DNA of 64,000 nucleotides from Owenia fusiformis (lineage: Eukaryota > Annelida > Polychaeta > Sabellida > Oweniidae): contig CAIIXF020000008.1 in NCBI GenBank assembly GCA_903813345.2, positions 1,747,341 through 1,811,340 of the forward strand, in the 5' to 3' direction. Of this stretch, positions 11,375-26,300 are shown one piece after another. Position numbers and translations under genes: made by a program. Under the pieces are notes generated by a model. It saw only the letters and a program-made list of their open reading frames with translations. It made no database searches and was not told the DNA's origin. How positions within the stretch are numbered: position 1 is the stretch's first letter; each line of letters opens with the position of its first letter.

Positions 11375-14300
11375 CTGGAAAAGCATTTTCATATATGAAT
11401 ATTAAAAACATTTCACAGGGCTGTTGAGATATTAGTATAGGTCAAAATAAATCAATGTATTTGTGTCTAGAGAAAGTGCCTTGGAAAGTCAAAAAGTTGA
11501 GATTACTTATTACTAAATGTTCCTAAAGTCGCGCCTATTTTGCTTCTTATGTATATTATAAGGATGTAAGTGTTCCAAAGAATATTGGGAAATAGCAAAT
11601 TCTTCCATAAAACTGATTACCCCAAATTACGGTATCGTTGTGGAATAATGAAGTCAATTTTGTAAGGCAGAAGAAGTAAATGATAATTTCACTAGAATGA
11701 GCGATAAATTATTTTTAAATTCTGTGAAGGGCAAACTAACATTTTCAAATCCTGTAATATGGATGGGGGTTAAACAATAATAAAATTGACTTAATTTTTC
11801 TCAAACTGACATTTGGTCACCACCCCTAAGACATCTCTCAATTAATTCAAATCTCTTACCTTCATTGCAGTCTGGTCCTTCACAAGGACTGTTCTCAGTT
11901 GACCATTCAGCTCAAAGAACACCTCCCTCTGTCCCAGCTTGTTCAGGTCACCAACAGCCAACATCTTGATGTGAAGAGTTTTGCCCTTCTCAATTTCAAC
12001 CTGGAATTTTCAGAAGTGACATTAGAATTGAATCATTCATCCTGAAAAATTGCTTAAATGATAGACAATACTTCATTTTAACATATTTGCCAATATTTCA
12101 TTAAGTATCAATTATAAGACTGACTGTTTAACTCTAATGCATAAATAACTGTGGAATATATATCTTCATGTATCCAGTTCTTTATGTGACTAAAGTCGTT
12201 CGAAAATATATAATATGTTATAATCAAATTTTACAAGCTTTATAAAAAGGAAATCTAATTGCGCGCCCGCAAGCTTTATTTTTCAAACTGATCTTATATA
12301 GTCATATCGATTCCTTGACATCTTAAATCTTAATTCACTAGACCATTCTCTGACTAAATGTATGGGTATAAGCTAGGGGTGGGACGAAATTGTTTCGTTC
12401 CACGGTATTTGGGTTCGGTATCGGAACTCGGAACACGAGGAAGCACTTTCGGAACGGGACAAGACACCTCAAGCTCAGTATTTTTAGATCGTAAATAAGT
12501 CGATTTTGTCTTAAAGTCCCCATCTAAAGTTTGAAAATATTTTTTTATCATTCATTTACTATTTGTCAGGACTTAAAAAGTGATTTTAGAGATTTTTGAA
12601 GAAAAAATTTTTTTGAAAAAAAAGTTGTGAGCATTTCATTTCTCAAATATTCAAAGGACAAGGTGCAATTATTGGCAAATATCCCTATGGTCAAAATGAA
12701 TCATTTGTAGGTGTAACATGAAGAATAAAATGTCATATAATACTTTGGAAAATATTAAAGTGCTCGGACACACATAAGCTGAGATAGGGATCATTTCGTT
12801 CAGTAAGGTTGTATTGACTTACATGGGGCTGTGCACCATTGACTTAACATGAGGATATCAGCAGATCCCAATAGAGGCCATTGGTTTCCATTGATTATCA
12901 CAGAAATACCAAAAATACACTATGACCTGAATCGATTGCAAACTTAATAATTTCACAATACGAGACAAATGGTTTATCTCATCAAATGTGCAAATATGAA
13001 GTTTGCAATCGATTCAGGTCATACTTAAAATTAAAAGATTGTACATTTTTTCATCATTTTTCCCCCTACAAAATGGCTATAGAAAAATGCTCCAAAAACA
13101 ACTTTTACACTTATCAAATATCATACAAGTTTGTAAAACCAAAGATTATACTATTATATTTAATTATGTAGTAACATATTTGGATAAGATGCAGGGATGC
13201 GTAGGATGTAAATGGATTTTGACAGACACAAAAATACTTCCTGGTTTGGAATCTATGCCTCTACACTTCATGATTGAATTATGACCCTAATAAGTGGCCT
13301 ATACATCAATACAGTGCTGAATATAGGTCAACAAGATACTAGTGTGCATATAAATGTAATAATTGAAGCAGAATGTTCATTTTGAAAAATCAGATGAATT
13401 ATTTTTTTCCCATGGGGAGATCCCAATGGAGGGTGTATAAGGTCCTTTCCCGCCATTTTTCAAAAAAAGTTGAAATTTCTTAATCATCAAATATTTCTTA
13501 ATGCATTCCAAAAAAGATTATATTTTTAACACCAATGCAAAGATTGAACAAAAGACACACTATTTCAATAATAAAATGTCATATTTAATGGGCCACTTCA
13601 ATGTTTTAGCTTATCAAAAATATTTTGAAACATATAGTGATGTCACTAAGGTAACAAAAACTTTTTGAAAAAAATTGAATTTTTTTTTCGATGTCAATCT
13701 TTTCTAAATATGCTAGACTTTCATAAAAAACCAATGTTGATTGTCTAACCAGGTTAAAAGGAAGAATAAATTATGTTTTAGATATCATTGTACCATTGGT
13801 TTCTATGAGAACTAAAATTTTGAAATGCATTTTTCTCAGAACCATTTTCATGCACTGATAAGTTCATTTCTCGCTTGTTTATCAACCGATTTTCTTAATT
13901 TTTTCGGCAAAAAACATGGGAGGATGTATGCTATGCATTGGTATGAATTGTGGCTAATTAGAAGATATGAGTGACCTCTAAAAGTTGGTTTTAAATAAAT
14001 TCACAAATTTTGGAACAAAAAGTCTATCAAAAACCACGTTTTGAAATTAAAAAAAAAAGTTTCACATATCACACTTTGATAACATTGGGTAAGACTACAA
14101 TATAAACCAAAGTGGTTTAAACTTTAAATGGGGCCTTTAAATCAAAAATAAATTTTAAAACTTACGAGAGATTCTCCTCCAAATTTCAGTCAGTATGCGG
14201 TAGAACTACAACTTTAGCAAACGAAAACAATCAATATTTATTGATTAAATATAGCGGTAGTGGACGATCCGATAAAATCCCGTTCGATGAAGAATAACTA

Positions 14301-17300
14301 TATTATCATATCAATTAATCAATTGTGCAGTGTATATGAATAATATTTCAATCATCGCGATCTTTTATCTTTGTTTCAAATATTTAATTCGTTTCATTTC
14401 AAGTTTGACTTCGTAGGCTCTCTATAATGGCAGCACCGAGCGAAACTTTTACAATAGAAAATGCTCTAAAAAACCTCAAGAGCTCAGTTTGGGAGCACTT
14501 TGGTTTCCCAAGACTGGATCGATGGGGTAAGGCAGATGTTCCGTTCCGAAAATGTTCCGTTCCGAAGGTCTAAATACCGTTCCGTCCCATTCCGAAGTTT
14601 TTCTGTTCCGTCCCACCCCTAGTATAAGCATAACATGGGGTACCATCTTTTATCAACAATATAAACACAACAATAAATGAATGTATACATAAAAGAAATT
14701 CTTTATACCTCTATTTCTTCAGCAATCTTTGGTCCATCAAAGAAAATTCTTGTGTTAAGTTTATCAACAGGCCCATAGAGATTGATGTAATCCATGAAGT
14801 CATCGAGGACTTGAGGGTAGAGGGCAGCACTTATGACATCACGTTCCTTCACAGTTTTTCCATGTTTCTCTGCCAATTCCTTGCCAAGTTGTGCGAAATC
14901 TAATGGGGATAAACTGGCACCTGGTCTGCCATCTATTGTTGGCATTCCCTTTAGGATCTGAAAAAGAACAAAATAATTTCCCATTGACTGTATGTTATAT
15001 TGGATAGGTTTTTCAAATGTATCAATACTACATTACATCAATTGACCAATTTTAGTGAATATGAAAGGACATATGAATGAATTCATGCATGCAAATATTT
15101 AATTGCATGAAACTGAAAAAATGCATTCAAACGGATAAATGCATGCCAAATGGATAGATGCATGCAACTGGATGAATGCATGTATCGTAACTTAATTTAT
15201 GTATACAAATAGATTTTTACTTGCAATTAGTACCTTTGTTCTAAGTGGCTCAGGGAATCCACCTGGTGGGATGCCAATATGGCCTTGCATAAACTCTACC
15301 ACTGATTTAGGGAAGGAAAGCTCTTCAGCGCGATCTTCCACTTGCTCAGCCGTAAGCTTGTTCTGCACCATGAATTGGGCCAGATCACCAACAACTTTGG
15401 ATGATGGAGTCACCTAAATGTAGTACAAATGAAGAGAATTTATTAAATCAATATTTCACTATCTGAATATATGTCACTTAGTATTTTGTCAAAAGGTATA
15501 TTATACAACACCAAGATCATTCATTAGATATTGGTCCTGTCATCTTAAATCCAGGATATTCTGCACTCTTTTATCCACAGTTCTACAGTTCAAGGTGGAC
15601 CTTGGAAGTTGACTAGATACGAATATACAAACCTACATCTGGAAAGTTTTAGACTAATTATTCTAATCAATCTGCCTTAATTAAAACCCATCAGCTAAGT
15701 TTTGAGTCACACATTTCAGTTGAATATTTCAAATGAACACTTTCAAATCTCAAAGATGTTTAATATTCACACTGATTTTACTGAACACCCACCTTAATTA
15801 TGTCTCCGAGAAGTCTATTAGCCACAGCGTACATGCGTTTCACTTCATTGAACTCTGATGCAAGACCAAGACTGAAGGCCTGGAACTGGAGGTTGGTGTA
15901 CTGTCCTCCTGGGATCTCATTCTCATAGATATCTGCATTGCCACTCTTCATCGTAGTGGTGCACTCAAAGGGTCCATACAATTGTCTGGTTTGTTCCCAG
16001 TAGTCAGAATACTTGAATACTTCCTTCAATGGGATACCTGAAAGAAATTAGTGCACAAAGTTTTTAACACATTTTTATCTTAATTTTAAGAAGGGTTTTG
16101 TTTTAAGACATTTTTTGAATAAAACTGAAAATTGGATCCTTGATGTTCAATAAGCATGACTTATGTGAGTAATATAGCATTGACTAAAATACATTGAACT
16201 ATTAAGGGCAGGTTTAGTAATGAATAAGGTAATGTTCGGCTCAGTATAGCGAATATGTTTGTATATTGTAAGGAAAAGAGAGCTTGAGCCATTTTCAATC
16301 TGTTTATCATTTCATTTCATTTTAGATACCTGTATCTAGGGCAGTTTTCTCCAGTGATGCAACTATGGCTCCCATGCTTGGTTGTGATGTCATACCAGAC
16401 ATGGAGTCTACTGCACAGTCCACAATGTCAGCACCAGCCTCTGCACAGGCAAGCATAGAGGCTACACCAGCCCCTGCAGTGTCATGGGTGTGGATGTGGA
16501 TAGGGACATCTGGGAATTTGTCCCTGAGTGCAGAAACTAACATGGTAGCAGCCTTGGGCTTCAGTAGACCTGCCATGTCCTACAATTTTGAAAATACAGA
16601 CTCATAGACTCAATGCATAAGAGACTACAGCTCCAAAGTTATTTTAAAAACTATTTGAGTGTATAATAACTAGATAACGGCAACTCCGCGGAGTAGCAAA
16701 TCACAACGAACAAAATATCAATTACCGAATTCCAATCAATTATACTCATTACTTTGGTTAAAATTGAAAAAATTTCTGTTTTCCTGTCCCCCCATACACG
16801 GCCCCTGGGGGTCAGGATGAAAAACACGGAATATATGTTCAAATAGATAAATGTTGTTAATATACTACCAAAATTACAAACAATAATATTAATTACTTTG
16901 GTTTAGAATGAAAAATTTATGATTTTTGCGAAAAAGTCCGGTCATTTTTAAAGCAGCGGCCATTTTTTTTTGCGTAAAACTATTCACCAATATACATCTT
17001 TCCACTAAATATGAAGAAAATCCATCTACTAGTATTTGAGTTATCTTCCGGACAGACGGACGGAGTGACTGACTGACGGACGGACGGATGGAGGGCTTCA
17101 CTATATCCCTAGCGAATTCGTTCGTTGGGATAATTACAAGATTGTAAAGAGATCCTCAAGGTTGACCATGGGAGCTAAAAAACATGTTCTCTGTTACTCA
17201 GAATAAAATCTTTACAAATCAATGCTCCCCACAGCTCATATCATGGACTATAATTCATTGCCTATCAGACTGTTGTGTTGGTGGATTGAGTAACTAAACC

Positions 17301-20300
17301 CATGAATGGAGCCGTGATCTTTACACATTGCTTGACAGGCTTGAAATCAACATGACCTTTGACCTGACCCTGACCCCAAATTACTTAAAAACATATGTCT
17401 AATAGCCTAATACCTTGATGCATAGAATATGAGTTCCTCCTCTTACGAGTTCCTCAGCTAGATCAACGTAATAGTCGAGATTGTACTTGGTACGTGCTGG
17501 ATCAGATACATCTCCGGTGTATGATATGGCAGCCTCAACAATGCCACCTTTTAACAAAATTGTAAGTTGTGAATATAGTGATGTATATATTGGGTATTGT
17601 ACATGACTTTGATTCAGATTATTCTTAACTTTTGATTTTTGGAACATACAGTATACTAACAAAGGTATTCTTAAAGTCCAGAGCTTTAAATTTTGATTGC
17701 TTTACGAAAGAACCACAGATCTAAACAAAAACTTTTTATGAGCTCTAGTAATGCAATCTGAAATTTTAGGACAACATCAAAATATTTCCTCTGTCCGGCT
17801 TTTATATATTCCTGTAAAATGGAACTACTGCATTTCAATTCTGTAATCGTAAAATTACCTGCTTGCCCTGCTGCTTCCATGCCCAACATCAGATTGGGAA
17901 CGTAGTTGAGGGAGTCGAACACACGGAATATATCCATGCCTGTCTTGACAGCTTCTTCACAGAATCTGAAGAGCAATTACATAGTACATGTAATATAAAT
18001 ATTGATGGTTTGGAGCTCTGGAGATTGCTTTCATTATTGACTTAATTCAACGATACAAGGCAGGTCTTAGAATTGAAATCAAAAATTGAAACATAATCAT
18101 TAAAACCTTTTTATTCAACAAACTTTTATATCATTTGGAATAGAAATTTGTCAATGCTAAGATATATAGTGGTTGAGTTTTATTGGGTTTAGTTGATTTG
18201 GGGTTGAGTTTTACAGGGGTTGATTTGACTTGCAGTTGAGATGACCAAAACATTGATGAACTGACATATAATAATACCAGTAACAATGTAAAATAAAACA
18301 TTTGTTAGGCCAAAAAGTTGTAACTAATTGCACAATTAGTTACAACAAAAAATTTAATTGACCTATTTAATTAAATGACACACCTAAGATTGATTAACTG
18401 AAGCTGTTTGATTGAAAGTTTATTTGTATTTTGTATGATTTCACAATCTGAATGTCATTATCCTGTTATTGTAGCTTCATTCCATTTCATATCCTGGCTA
18501 AATGCGGGATCGGGATAAGAGTAATTTACTTATGTACAACATTATTAGGGTATGGGGCATCTAACTTCTGTACAGCAGTATCAGGGTATAAGGGTAACTT
18601 ACTTATGTACAGGGTATGAAGGTTATTTAATACTTATGTACATTATCAGGGCATGAGGGTAACTTACTCATGTACAACATTATCAGGGTATAAGGGTTAC
18701 TTACTTATGTACAAAATTATCAGGATATGAGGGTGACTTACTTATGTACAACATTATCAGGGTGTAAGGGTAACTTACTTATGTACAACATTATCAGGGC
18801 ATGAGGGTAACATCCTTATGTACAACATTATCAGGGTATGAGGGTAACATCCTTATGTACAACATTATCAGGGTATGAGGGTAACATCCTTATGTACAAC
18901 ATTATCAGAGTATGAAGGTAACTTACTTATGTACAACATTATCAGGGCATGAGGGTAACATCCTTATGTACAACATTATCAGGGTATGAGGGTAACATCC
19001 TTATGTACAACATTATCAGAGTATGAAGGTAACTTACTTATGTACAACATTATCAGGGCATGAGGGTAACATCCTTATGTACAACATTATAAGGGCATGA
19101 GGGTAACACCCTTATGTACAACATTATCAGGGCATGAGGGTAACATCCTTATGTAAAACATTATCAGAGTATGAGGGTAACTTACTTATGTACAACATTA
19201 TCAGGGTATGAGGGTAACTTACTTATTTATGTACAACATTATCAGGGTATAAGGGTAACTTACTTATGTACAACATTATCAGGGCATAGGGTAACTTACT
19301 TATGTACAACATTATCAGGGTATGAGGGTAACTTATTTATGTACAACATTATCAGGGTATAAGGGTAACTTACTTATGTACAACATTATCAGGGTATAAG
19401 GGTAACTTACTTATGTACAACATTATCAGGGGATGGGGTAACTTACTTATGTACAGGGTATGAGGGTAACTTACTTATGTACAACATTATCAGGATATGA
19501 GGTGTATCCAACCGCATTAGCTCCCCTTAGCAACATCTGGAACGGGATATTGGGGATCAGTTTGCGGAGAGTCTCAAGTCTTTCCCAGGGACACTCTGTT
19601 AAGAACCTCATGGCAACATCAAATGTTGCACCTAAAAATATCAACATTATGCAAAAAATCAAACTTTGCAAAACAAATATCAAACATTCCACATAGATAT
19701 ACATATTGTACATTAAACACTTCTTGAAAATAGGTATTAATGTTGCAAGACAATAATGGATATTTATTGAAAAAATGATGTATATGTGCATCGTATAATA
19801 AATATATGAAGTTGAAAAAATGTCACTAGCAGTTGAGGTGCCTATTAAAGAAAGTCATGAGACCTGAGTATACTGATGTGGCTATATTGCAATATTCCCC
19901 CAAACATAGTAATGTCTGTTTGCATATATTTATATATTCAGTCAGTCCCTTTGCAATCAAAAACATCTATTACTCACCTCCCCAATTCTCCACACTGAGT
20001 AGATTACTAAAGTTGTGCGCCACAAATGGCGAGATTCGTTTCAGATCATGTGTTCTTACACGGGTTGCTAAGAGAGACTGGTGAGCATCACGGAATGTTG
20101 TATCCGTTAGTAAAACACCTTCATGGTTGCGTATGGCTTTGGCAAATGCTTCAGGACCTTGCTCCTTGTAGATCTTTCTCCATCCACTTTTCAAATCAGC
20201 TCCTAGAATCAAATAGAATCATTAAATTGATGTATAAACTTACGTTAACCATGATTTGTTAATTGAATTGGTTAATTCTACATAATGAGTAATTCTATGT

Positions 20301-23300
20301 TAATTTCTTAGGGTTCAAAATTTAAGAAAACTACGGCATGCCAACAATATCCTACAAGTGTGAGATTTTAATATATGAAAGAAGATGCATATTTTCCACA
20401 AGTATAAATGACAAACTAGCAAAACCTGTGAACAGCAAAGCACTAAAGAGAGTATTACATTATTGCATATCATGCTTCTTTTTTTACGTTTGCAATATTA
20501 CTTGCTCATTTTAGCTATTTTCTCTTGCACAAAAACAAAATTGCTGCTAGATTCATGCATATAAAATGGTAAAATATTACTTGGGCCATAACAAGACAGA
20601 CATAGGGCAAAACAGATAATGGGACACTATAGTACTAGAGTTTCAATAGTTTATGATTTTTACACTCTGTCCCATACACATACATATGAGAAGATAGTCA
20701 AAGAATGTTAAGACGTGGTCACCATCTAATATAAACCCAGTTTCTGTCTAATCATAATAAAGTTTTCAGAGACCCCATTCATATCATAACACACTAATTT
20801 CTATATCTGAACAAAAAAGAGTGACACATCTAATCATGTACCAATTTGTAAATCTTGCGTATCTGACTAAAACGTATCTGAGAAAATCAAATTCTTGATT
20901 ATGACCCTTTATTCTATTTTAGACCTGGATAAAGCAAGTGAAAAATTAGTTGCATGCATTTGGTTTTCAAAATAGGTTCTCAACATGTAATGTGACTTGT
21001 TAGTTTGATTATAAACAACTGCATCTCATCTCAAAACAAACACCTGCTTCTCAGAATATTTCAAGAAATAAATAATTGCTTTAAATATTTTGAGTAGCAA
21101 CTACGTGTATACAGATGCAATTTATATGCAAAAACGTGAGGAGGCTTCATGCATAGATAAACACTAAAGGACCCGAAGCACCTGAAGAAAAAACTAAACA
21201 AACAAAACATGACATGACTGGTACAAATACTGTATATTAAAACAATAAGTTTAATATTTTTAATATTCCTCACCAAACCTTTCAGTATCTGAAATAAAGA
21301 ATGAAGATTCTTCAATTATTTCATTTTTTAACACACAAGTGTATTTCACACAAAAACCACAAAATAATGAATTTTATACAAAAATTCCATATCATGCAAG
21401 ATATACAGGGTCTCCATAAAGTCTCTAAAATTAAAATTCAAAGTCTGTGTAAAGTGTAGAGACTTTATGGACATCCAGTACCTTAAGTTAGTGAGTTAGT
21501 CAGGTGTGCTTGGAACCTAAGGTGTTCTCTTTAGTGAAATGCTCTTTTGAGAGGTGTTTTCCTTGGAGAGGTATTCATTTCAGACAAATGACAGTAAAAT
21601 GTGTTCTACTATTCAAATAGACAGGATTTACTTGACATGCAACCAATCAGATTCTAACATGAATTGTAGATATTCCACAATAAAATATAAAAGCTCCACA
21701 TTTATGAACAATATTCAACATTACAATGCATAAAAAAAGATTTGCAGGATGAAGTTACCATGCATTGATTGATAATACTAGTTACCAGGAGTACAGGGTA
21801 CTGAACACAATCATAACTGACCAAATCAAAATGCATCAAAATTCCTAGACATGTGACTTGGGTAACAATGTATCACCACTCAAGCTTCGGTTTCGTGGAT
21901 GATACAGTATTACCTTTCGTGGAATATTTCCTGTATCACATGCTGAAACGTGTGATAACTGATAATACTTCCTTTTTCTTGCAATACATGTACATGTTAG
22001 AATCTGAATTCAGTATGAACCTTACAGCTAAGGTGTTGGTCAAAGATCTAAAACTGTATCCTCCCTAGTTACTTTTCTTATTATGGGTTCACTAAGATCT
22101 GCTGTTCAATTCATTTACATTTCATTTCATAATAACCTCACCACAACACCCTATATTCCAAATATAATTCTTAATTAGTTAATATATAAGTCAACCAACA
22201 CAGAATACTACATAAAGATGACCCACATTGAAGTAAAATAAATGAAACTTTTTGAACAACTTTAAAGATCAAACACTTTTAACTAGTGCAAAGAGAGTGT
22301 TCAGCTTACATAAGTTTTACTGTATGTGGTACAATTCTACATCAACCAGTAACCACAAATTTAAACATAAACAAAGCTTACCAAATGGCACATCAGGCAC
22401 AGATGGAGTTATTTCTGCTGGTTTCAGCGTAGTAGCAAGAGGGGTCGTTGGGCCATTCACCGCGACGTGTCCAAGGAAATAAAGTAGCTTTTGTGCTCTG
22501 TTCTGACTCCTCACCAAATGGAAGAGCTGAGGGTGTTCGTCTATGAAGTAGGTGTCCACGGAGCCATCAGTGAAACGTTCGTTTTGGAGCACGTTCAATA
22601 AGAATGGGATGTTAGTCTGAAATGTTGCATTTGTTTGGCTTATTATTCTATGCTTTTACATAATACTAGTATTAAATTTTTAATTATTTCAATATCATCA
22701 TAATCTTTTTAATGATTTAGAATTTGCATACTTAAAATTTGTCCACTTTGATTTCTATTTCTGACCATCGTTTACATTGATATGCTCACCTTCACCCCTC
22801 TAATTCTGAACTCCATCAGTGCTCTCAACATCTTTGCACATGCATTCTTATGATTGGAAGCGTGCGCAATAACTTTCACTAACAAGGAGTCATAATACGG
22901 TGAAATAATTGCTCCAGCAAATGCAGATGCTCCATCCAATCGAATCCCCATGCCTTCTCCACTTCTGAACACCTCTATCCTACCAGTATCTGGCTGGAAG
23001 TCTCTTGCGGGGTCTTCTGTTGTCATGCGACACTGAATGGCACATCCATGGAGTTTCACATCCTCCTGGTTAAGGCCTAGCTCTGGTAAGGATTGACCTT
23101 CTGTCACACGGATTTGAGATTGAACCAGATCAACACTGAAAATAGACAGGAAGCCAATTTTCATTTTCAGGACATCACAATAACGTATTAACAGGGAGAC
23201 CATGAATGAAAAATAAGCTTTTTTTTGTACAACTAAACTGTATATTTGGAATTTTCAATATTCTAAAATATTAAAAAGTTTTCTAGTAAGATATAAAGCA

Positions 23301-26300
23301 CATACCCCGTGACTTCCTCTGTCACTGTGTGTTCCACTTGAAGTCTGGCATTTACTTCAATGAAGTAGTATTTGCCGGATTCATCCAATAAGAACTCAAC
23401 GGTTCCTGCATTCTCATACCCAACATGCTTTGCAAGTTTAACAGCATCAGCGGCCATTTTGCGTCGTGATACCTCAGGGAGATTTGGAGCCGGAGCAATC
23501 TCCACAACCTTTTGATGTCTACGTTGTACAGAACAATCACGTTCATAAAGATGGATAACATTGCCAGCTTTGTCTCCTGAATTAATAAAAAGAAAACATT
23601 ATGGTTTATTTACAACAACATGTTTACATTACTGCAGGCTTGATTATTTTGAAGCAAATTATGAGCAAGTAATAGAGCTCTATTTTCCCAATTATTGGAA
23701 CAATCTCTGATGGGTTTAGGAAATAAACCAGAAACAGTTTCAACAGTTATTAATCCTTTATGGAAAACTTATGCTTAACAATTTAGATTTAAAAGTTTTT
23801 AACAGAAATGACTTACCTAATATTTGAACTTCAATATGACGAGGTCGTTCAATAAACTTTTCTAAAAATAGTGCTCCATTACCAAATGCTGCATGAGCTT
23901 CAGACCTTGCTCTTTCAAATGATTCTGCCACATCCTGAAACATCATATGGGCACTTATAATATGTCTATACATATGTGGTCATTTTCAATATGGAAGCAT
24001 TCTTAACTATGAATAATTCAAAAAATCCATCGTTGTGACCATGGATACCATGATGTCATAGTTATACTTTGCTTACCTCTATGTTACGGACCATCCTCAT
24101 GCCCCGACCACCACCTCCATAAGCTGCCTTGAAGATGACAGGCATCCCCACCTGCTCACAGAACACTAAAGCATCCTCTACATTCTCTACTGGACCTGGG
24201 GTTCCAGGTACAATCGGCACACCTGAACGAAATGTTGCATGTTTATACTGTAGTATGATTTTTACATTCAACTTATGCGAACAGATACAGTATGAGTGCT
24301 CAATACATATTCACTTTTTCAAATAAAACAATATTTGTTAAATCAAATAATAAAAATAAAATAATTTATGTAAATATTTGCAAGCTTGGTCTTTATCAAT
24401 ACGCTCCATTCCTGGGTGGTATGGACAGAGTGAATATTTGAGTGAGGGTTAATACTAAATAGACAGACAAGTATACCTGCTTCAATAGCTGCCACACGTG
24501 CCTCAACCTTGTCTCCCATCTTTCTAATAACCTCTGGAGATGGACCAACCAGTCGTATTCCATTGTCTTCACATGCTTGAGCGAAATCATGTCTCTCAGA
24601 AAGGAACCCATACCCGGGATGAATTGCATCTATATCGTGTTCCTGGAATACAAGTCTTTAATGAAGAAATAATAACACAAAACTTGAGAACATTTTAGCA
24701 GTAAAGTTCCTACAACCATCATTAAACCATGGAAATAATGATGTCTTAGTAAGAGAACAATCGACTCGACAATGTTAACACATGGAAATATTGAATAAGG
24801 ATATTCTTAAATTTTGGTGAAAATAATTATTGGTGAAATTTTAGTTTATGCACATGTCATGTTATTAGCAGTGCAACATCAGGCAAGAGTTATTACTAAG
24901 GAGCAGATCATCCAAGGACAATGCAAAACAATTTAATACAAAGTATTGATAAACAATCTGCTCTCACATTAGTATTGGATTTGCCACAAATTGTTAAAAA
25001 AAGCACTGATATCAAAAGTACCACTGCATCAAACAAATAATGTTGACACGGAGACATAAATAGAATTGCAAATTGTTTTGAATTATGACATCACAAATTA
25101 CTTGTAAATTTCTTGGAAACCCCTAGAAACCACCATTTGTTGAAATTAGAAACATAAACAAACAAATGTTAAATGACATCACAAGAAACACCAACCATAA
25201 AAAATGTTCCATTATGACATCACAGGCATTACCTCTTGACATCACAAATCTCCCTTAGCAACCAAACAATTCAGAAAATTCAAAGATGGCAGACAGGTGA
25301 AAATTCAAACAAATTCAAAAAGAAAAGTAAAACATGAAGAAAATTACAGATTTCATTTACAATAAGCAAATGCTAAAATAAATTACTTTGATAATCGATA
25401 AAGATGTACAAGATGATGAAACTACGTAAAAAGGTGAAAGGTCAATGTGACGTTGGGGTGCAGGCGGTCTTAGCCCCAGGAGTGGGAGACTTTATTCATA
25501 AGATGCAACAGATTATAAATGACACAACATATCTCATGCAGGATAACCAAGCTATGACTGAATACCTTGCACATAAAATAAAGCTAATAACAGACACTGT
25601 AGACTCTCAGGACAAACAGATCACAACATTTAATGAAAATAATGATACACTGAAGGATAAACTTGAACGAATGATACTTGAAGTAGATGTTCTTGAGGCG
25701 GATGCTGATGATATGAGAAAAGAAAGAGCAAAGTTGAAAGCAAAAATAGATGAGAGAATACAAGAGAGAGAAGATGCAGAGAAGGAGATCAGTTGGTTGA
25801 TAGAAGAGAGAGATACATCTAACAAGAAAGTACAAAACCTCACAATAGGAATAGAAAAACTTCAAAATAATTTGAACGTTATGGCAAAAGAACATGATCA
25901 ATATGAATGGCAATTACAACAGATGTTGATGGCAGCTGAACGGCGAAGTCGCAAAGAGGTAAACTGTCTATTAAACACTATTGCCCGTTTGCGTGTAGAA
26001 AATCACACTTTAAAGCAAAAGAAATTCACAGCAGCCAATATAACTGAGATGACTGGTCTACTCGCCACAACAGAAGCATATCTTAGACTTGCTGAAGATA
26101 AGGAAGCATTCCAGCAAAAGATTGTTCTCCTTGCATCAGAGAAAATGGAGCTGAAATTTGCTCTGAAAAGGCTACAAGGGAAATTCAATTCACTGACAAA
26201 CTCAATTGCAGCTCATGAAATGGCAGGATGTAAAGCTAGTATCAGCCAAAGGGAACTCGACAAAATGAAAATGGTTCAGAGATCCCTATGTGTCCAAGTA

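Noticed and set aside
18520-19500. CRISPR-like array
   Set aside because: The units are contiguous 37-bp tandem copies with no unique spacers, in an animal intron, and match an exon end.
24396-24629. 77-residue minus-strand ORF
   Set aside because: Wrong frame of PC exon 3; the real frame gives [11 protein letters not shown] and has no early ATG.
25584-26188. Minus-strand ORFs of 109, 78 and 61 residues
   Set aside because: Shadows of the 438-residue coiled-coil ORF on the opposite strand, with Leu/Ser/Phe-rich translations typical of antisense to Lys/Glu-rich coding.
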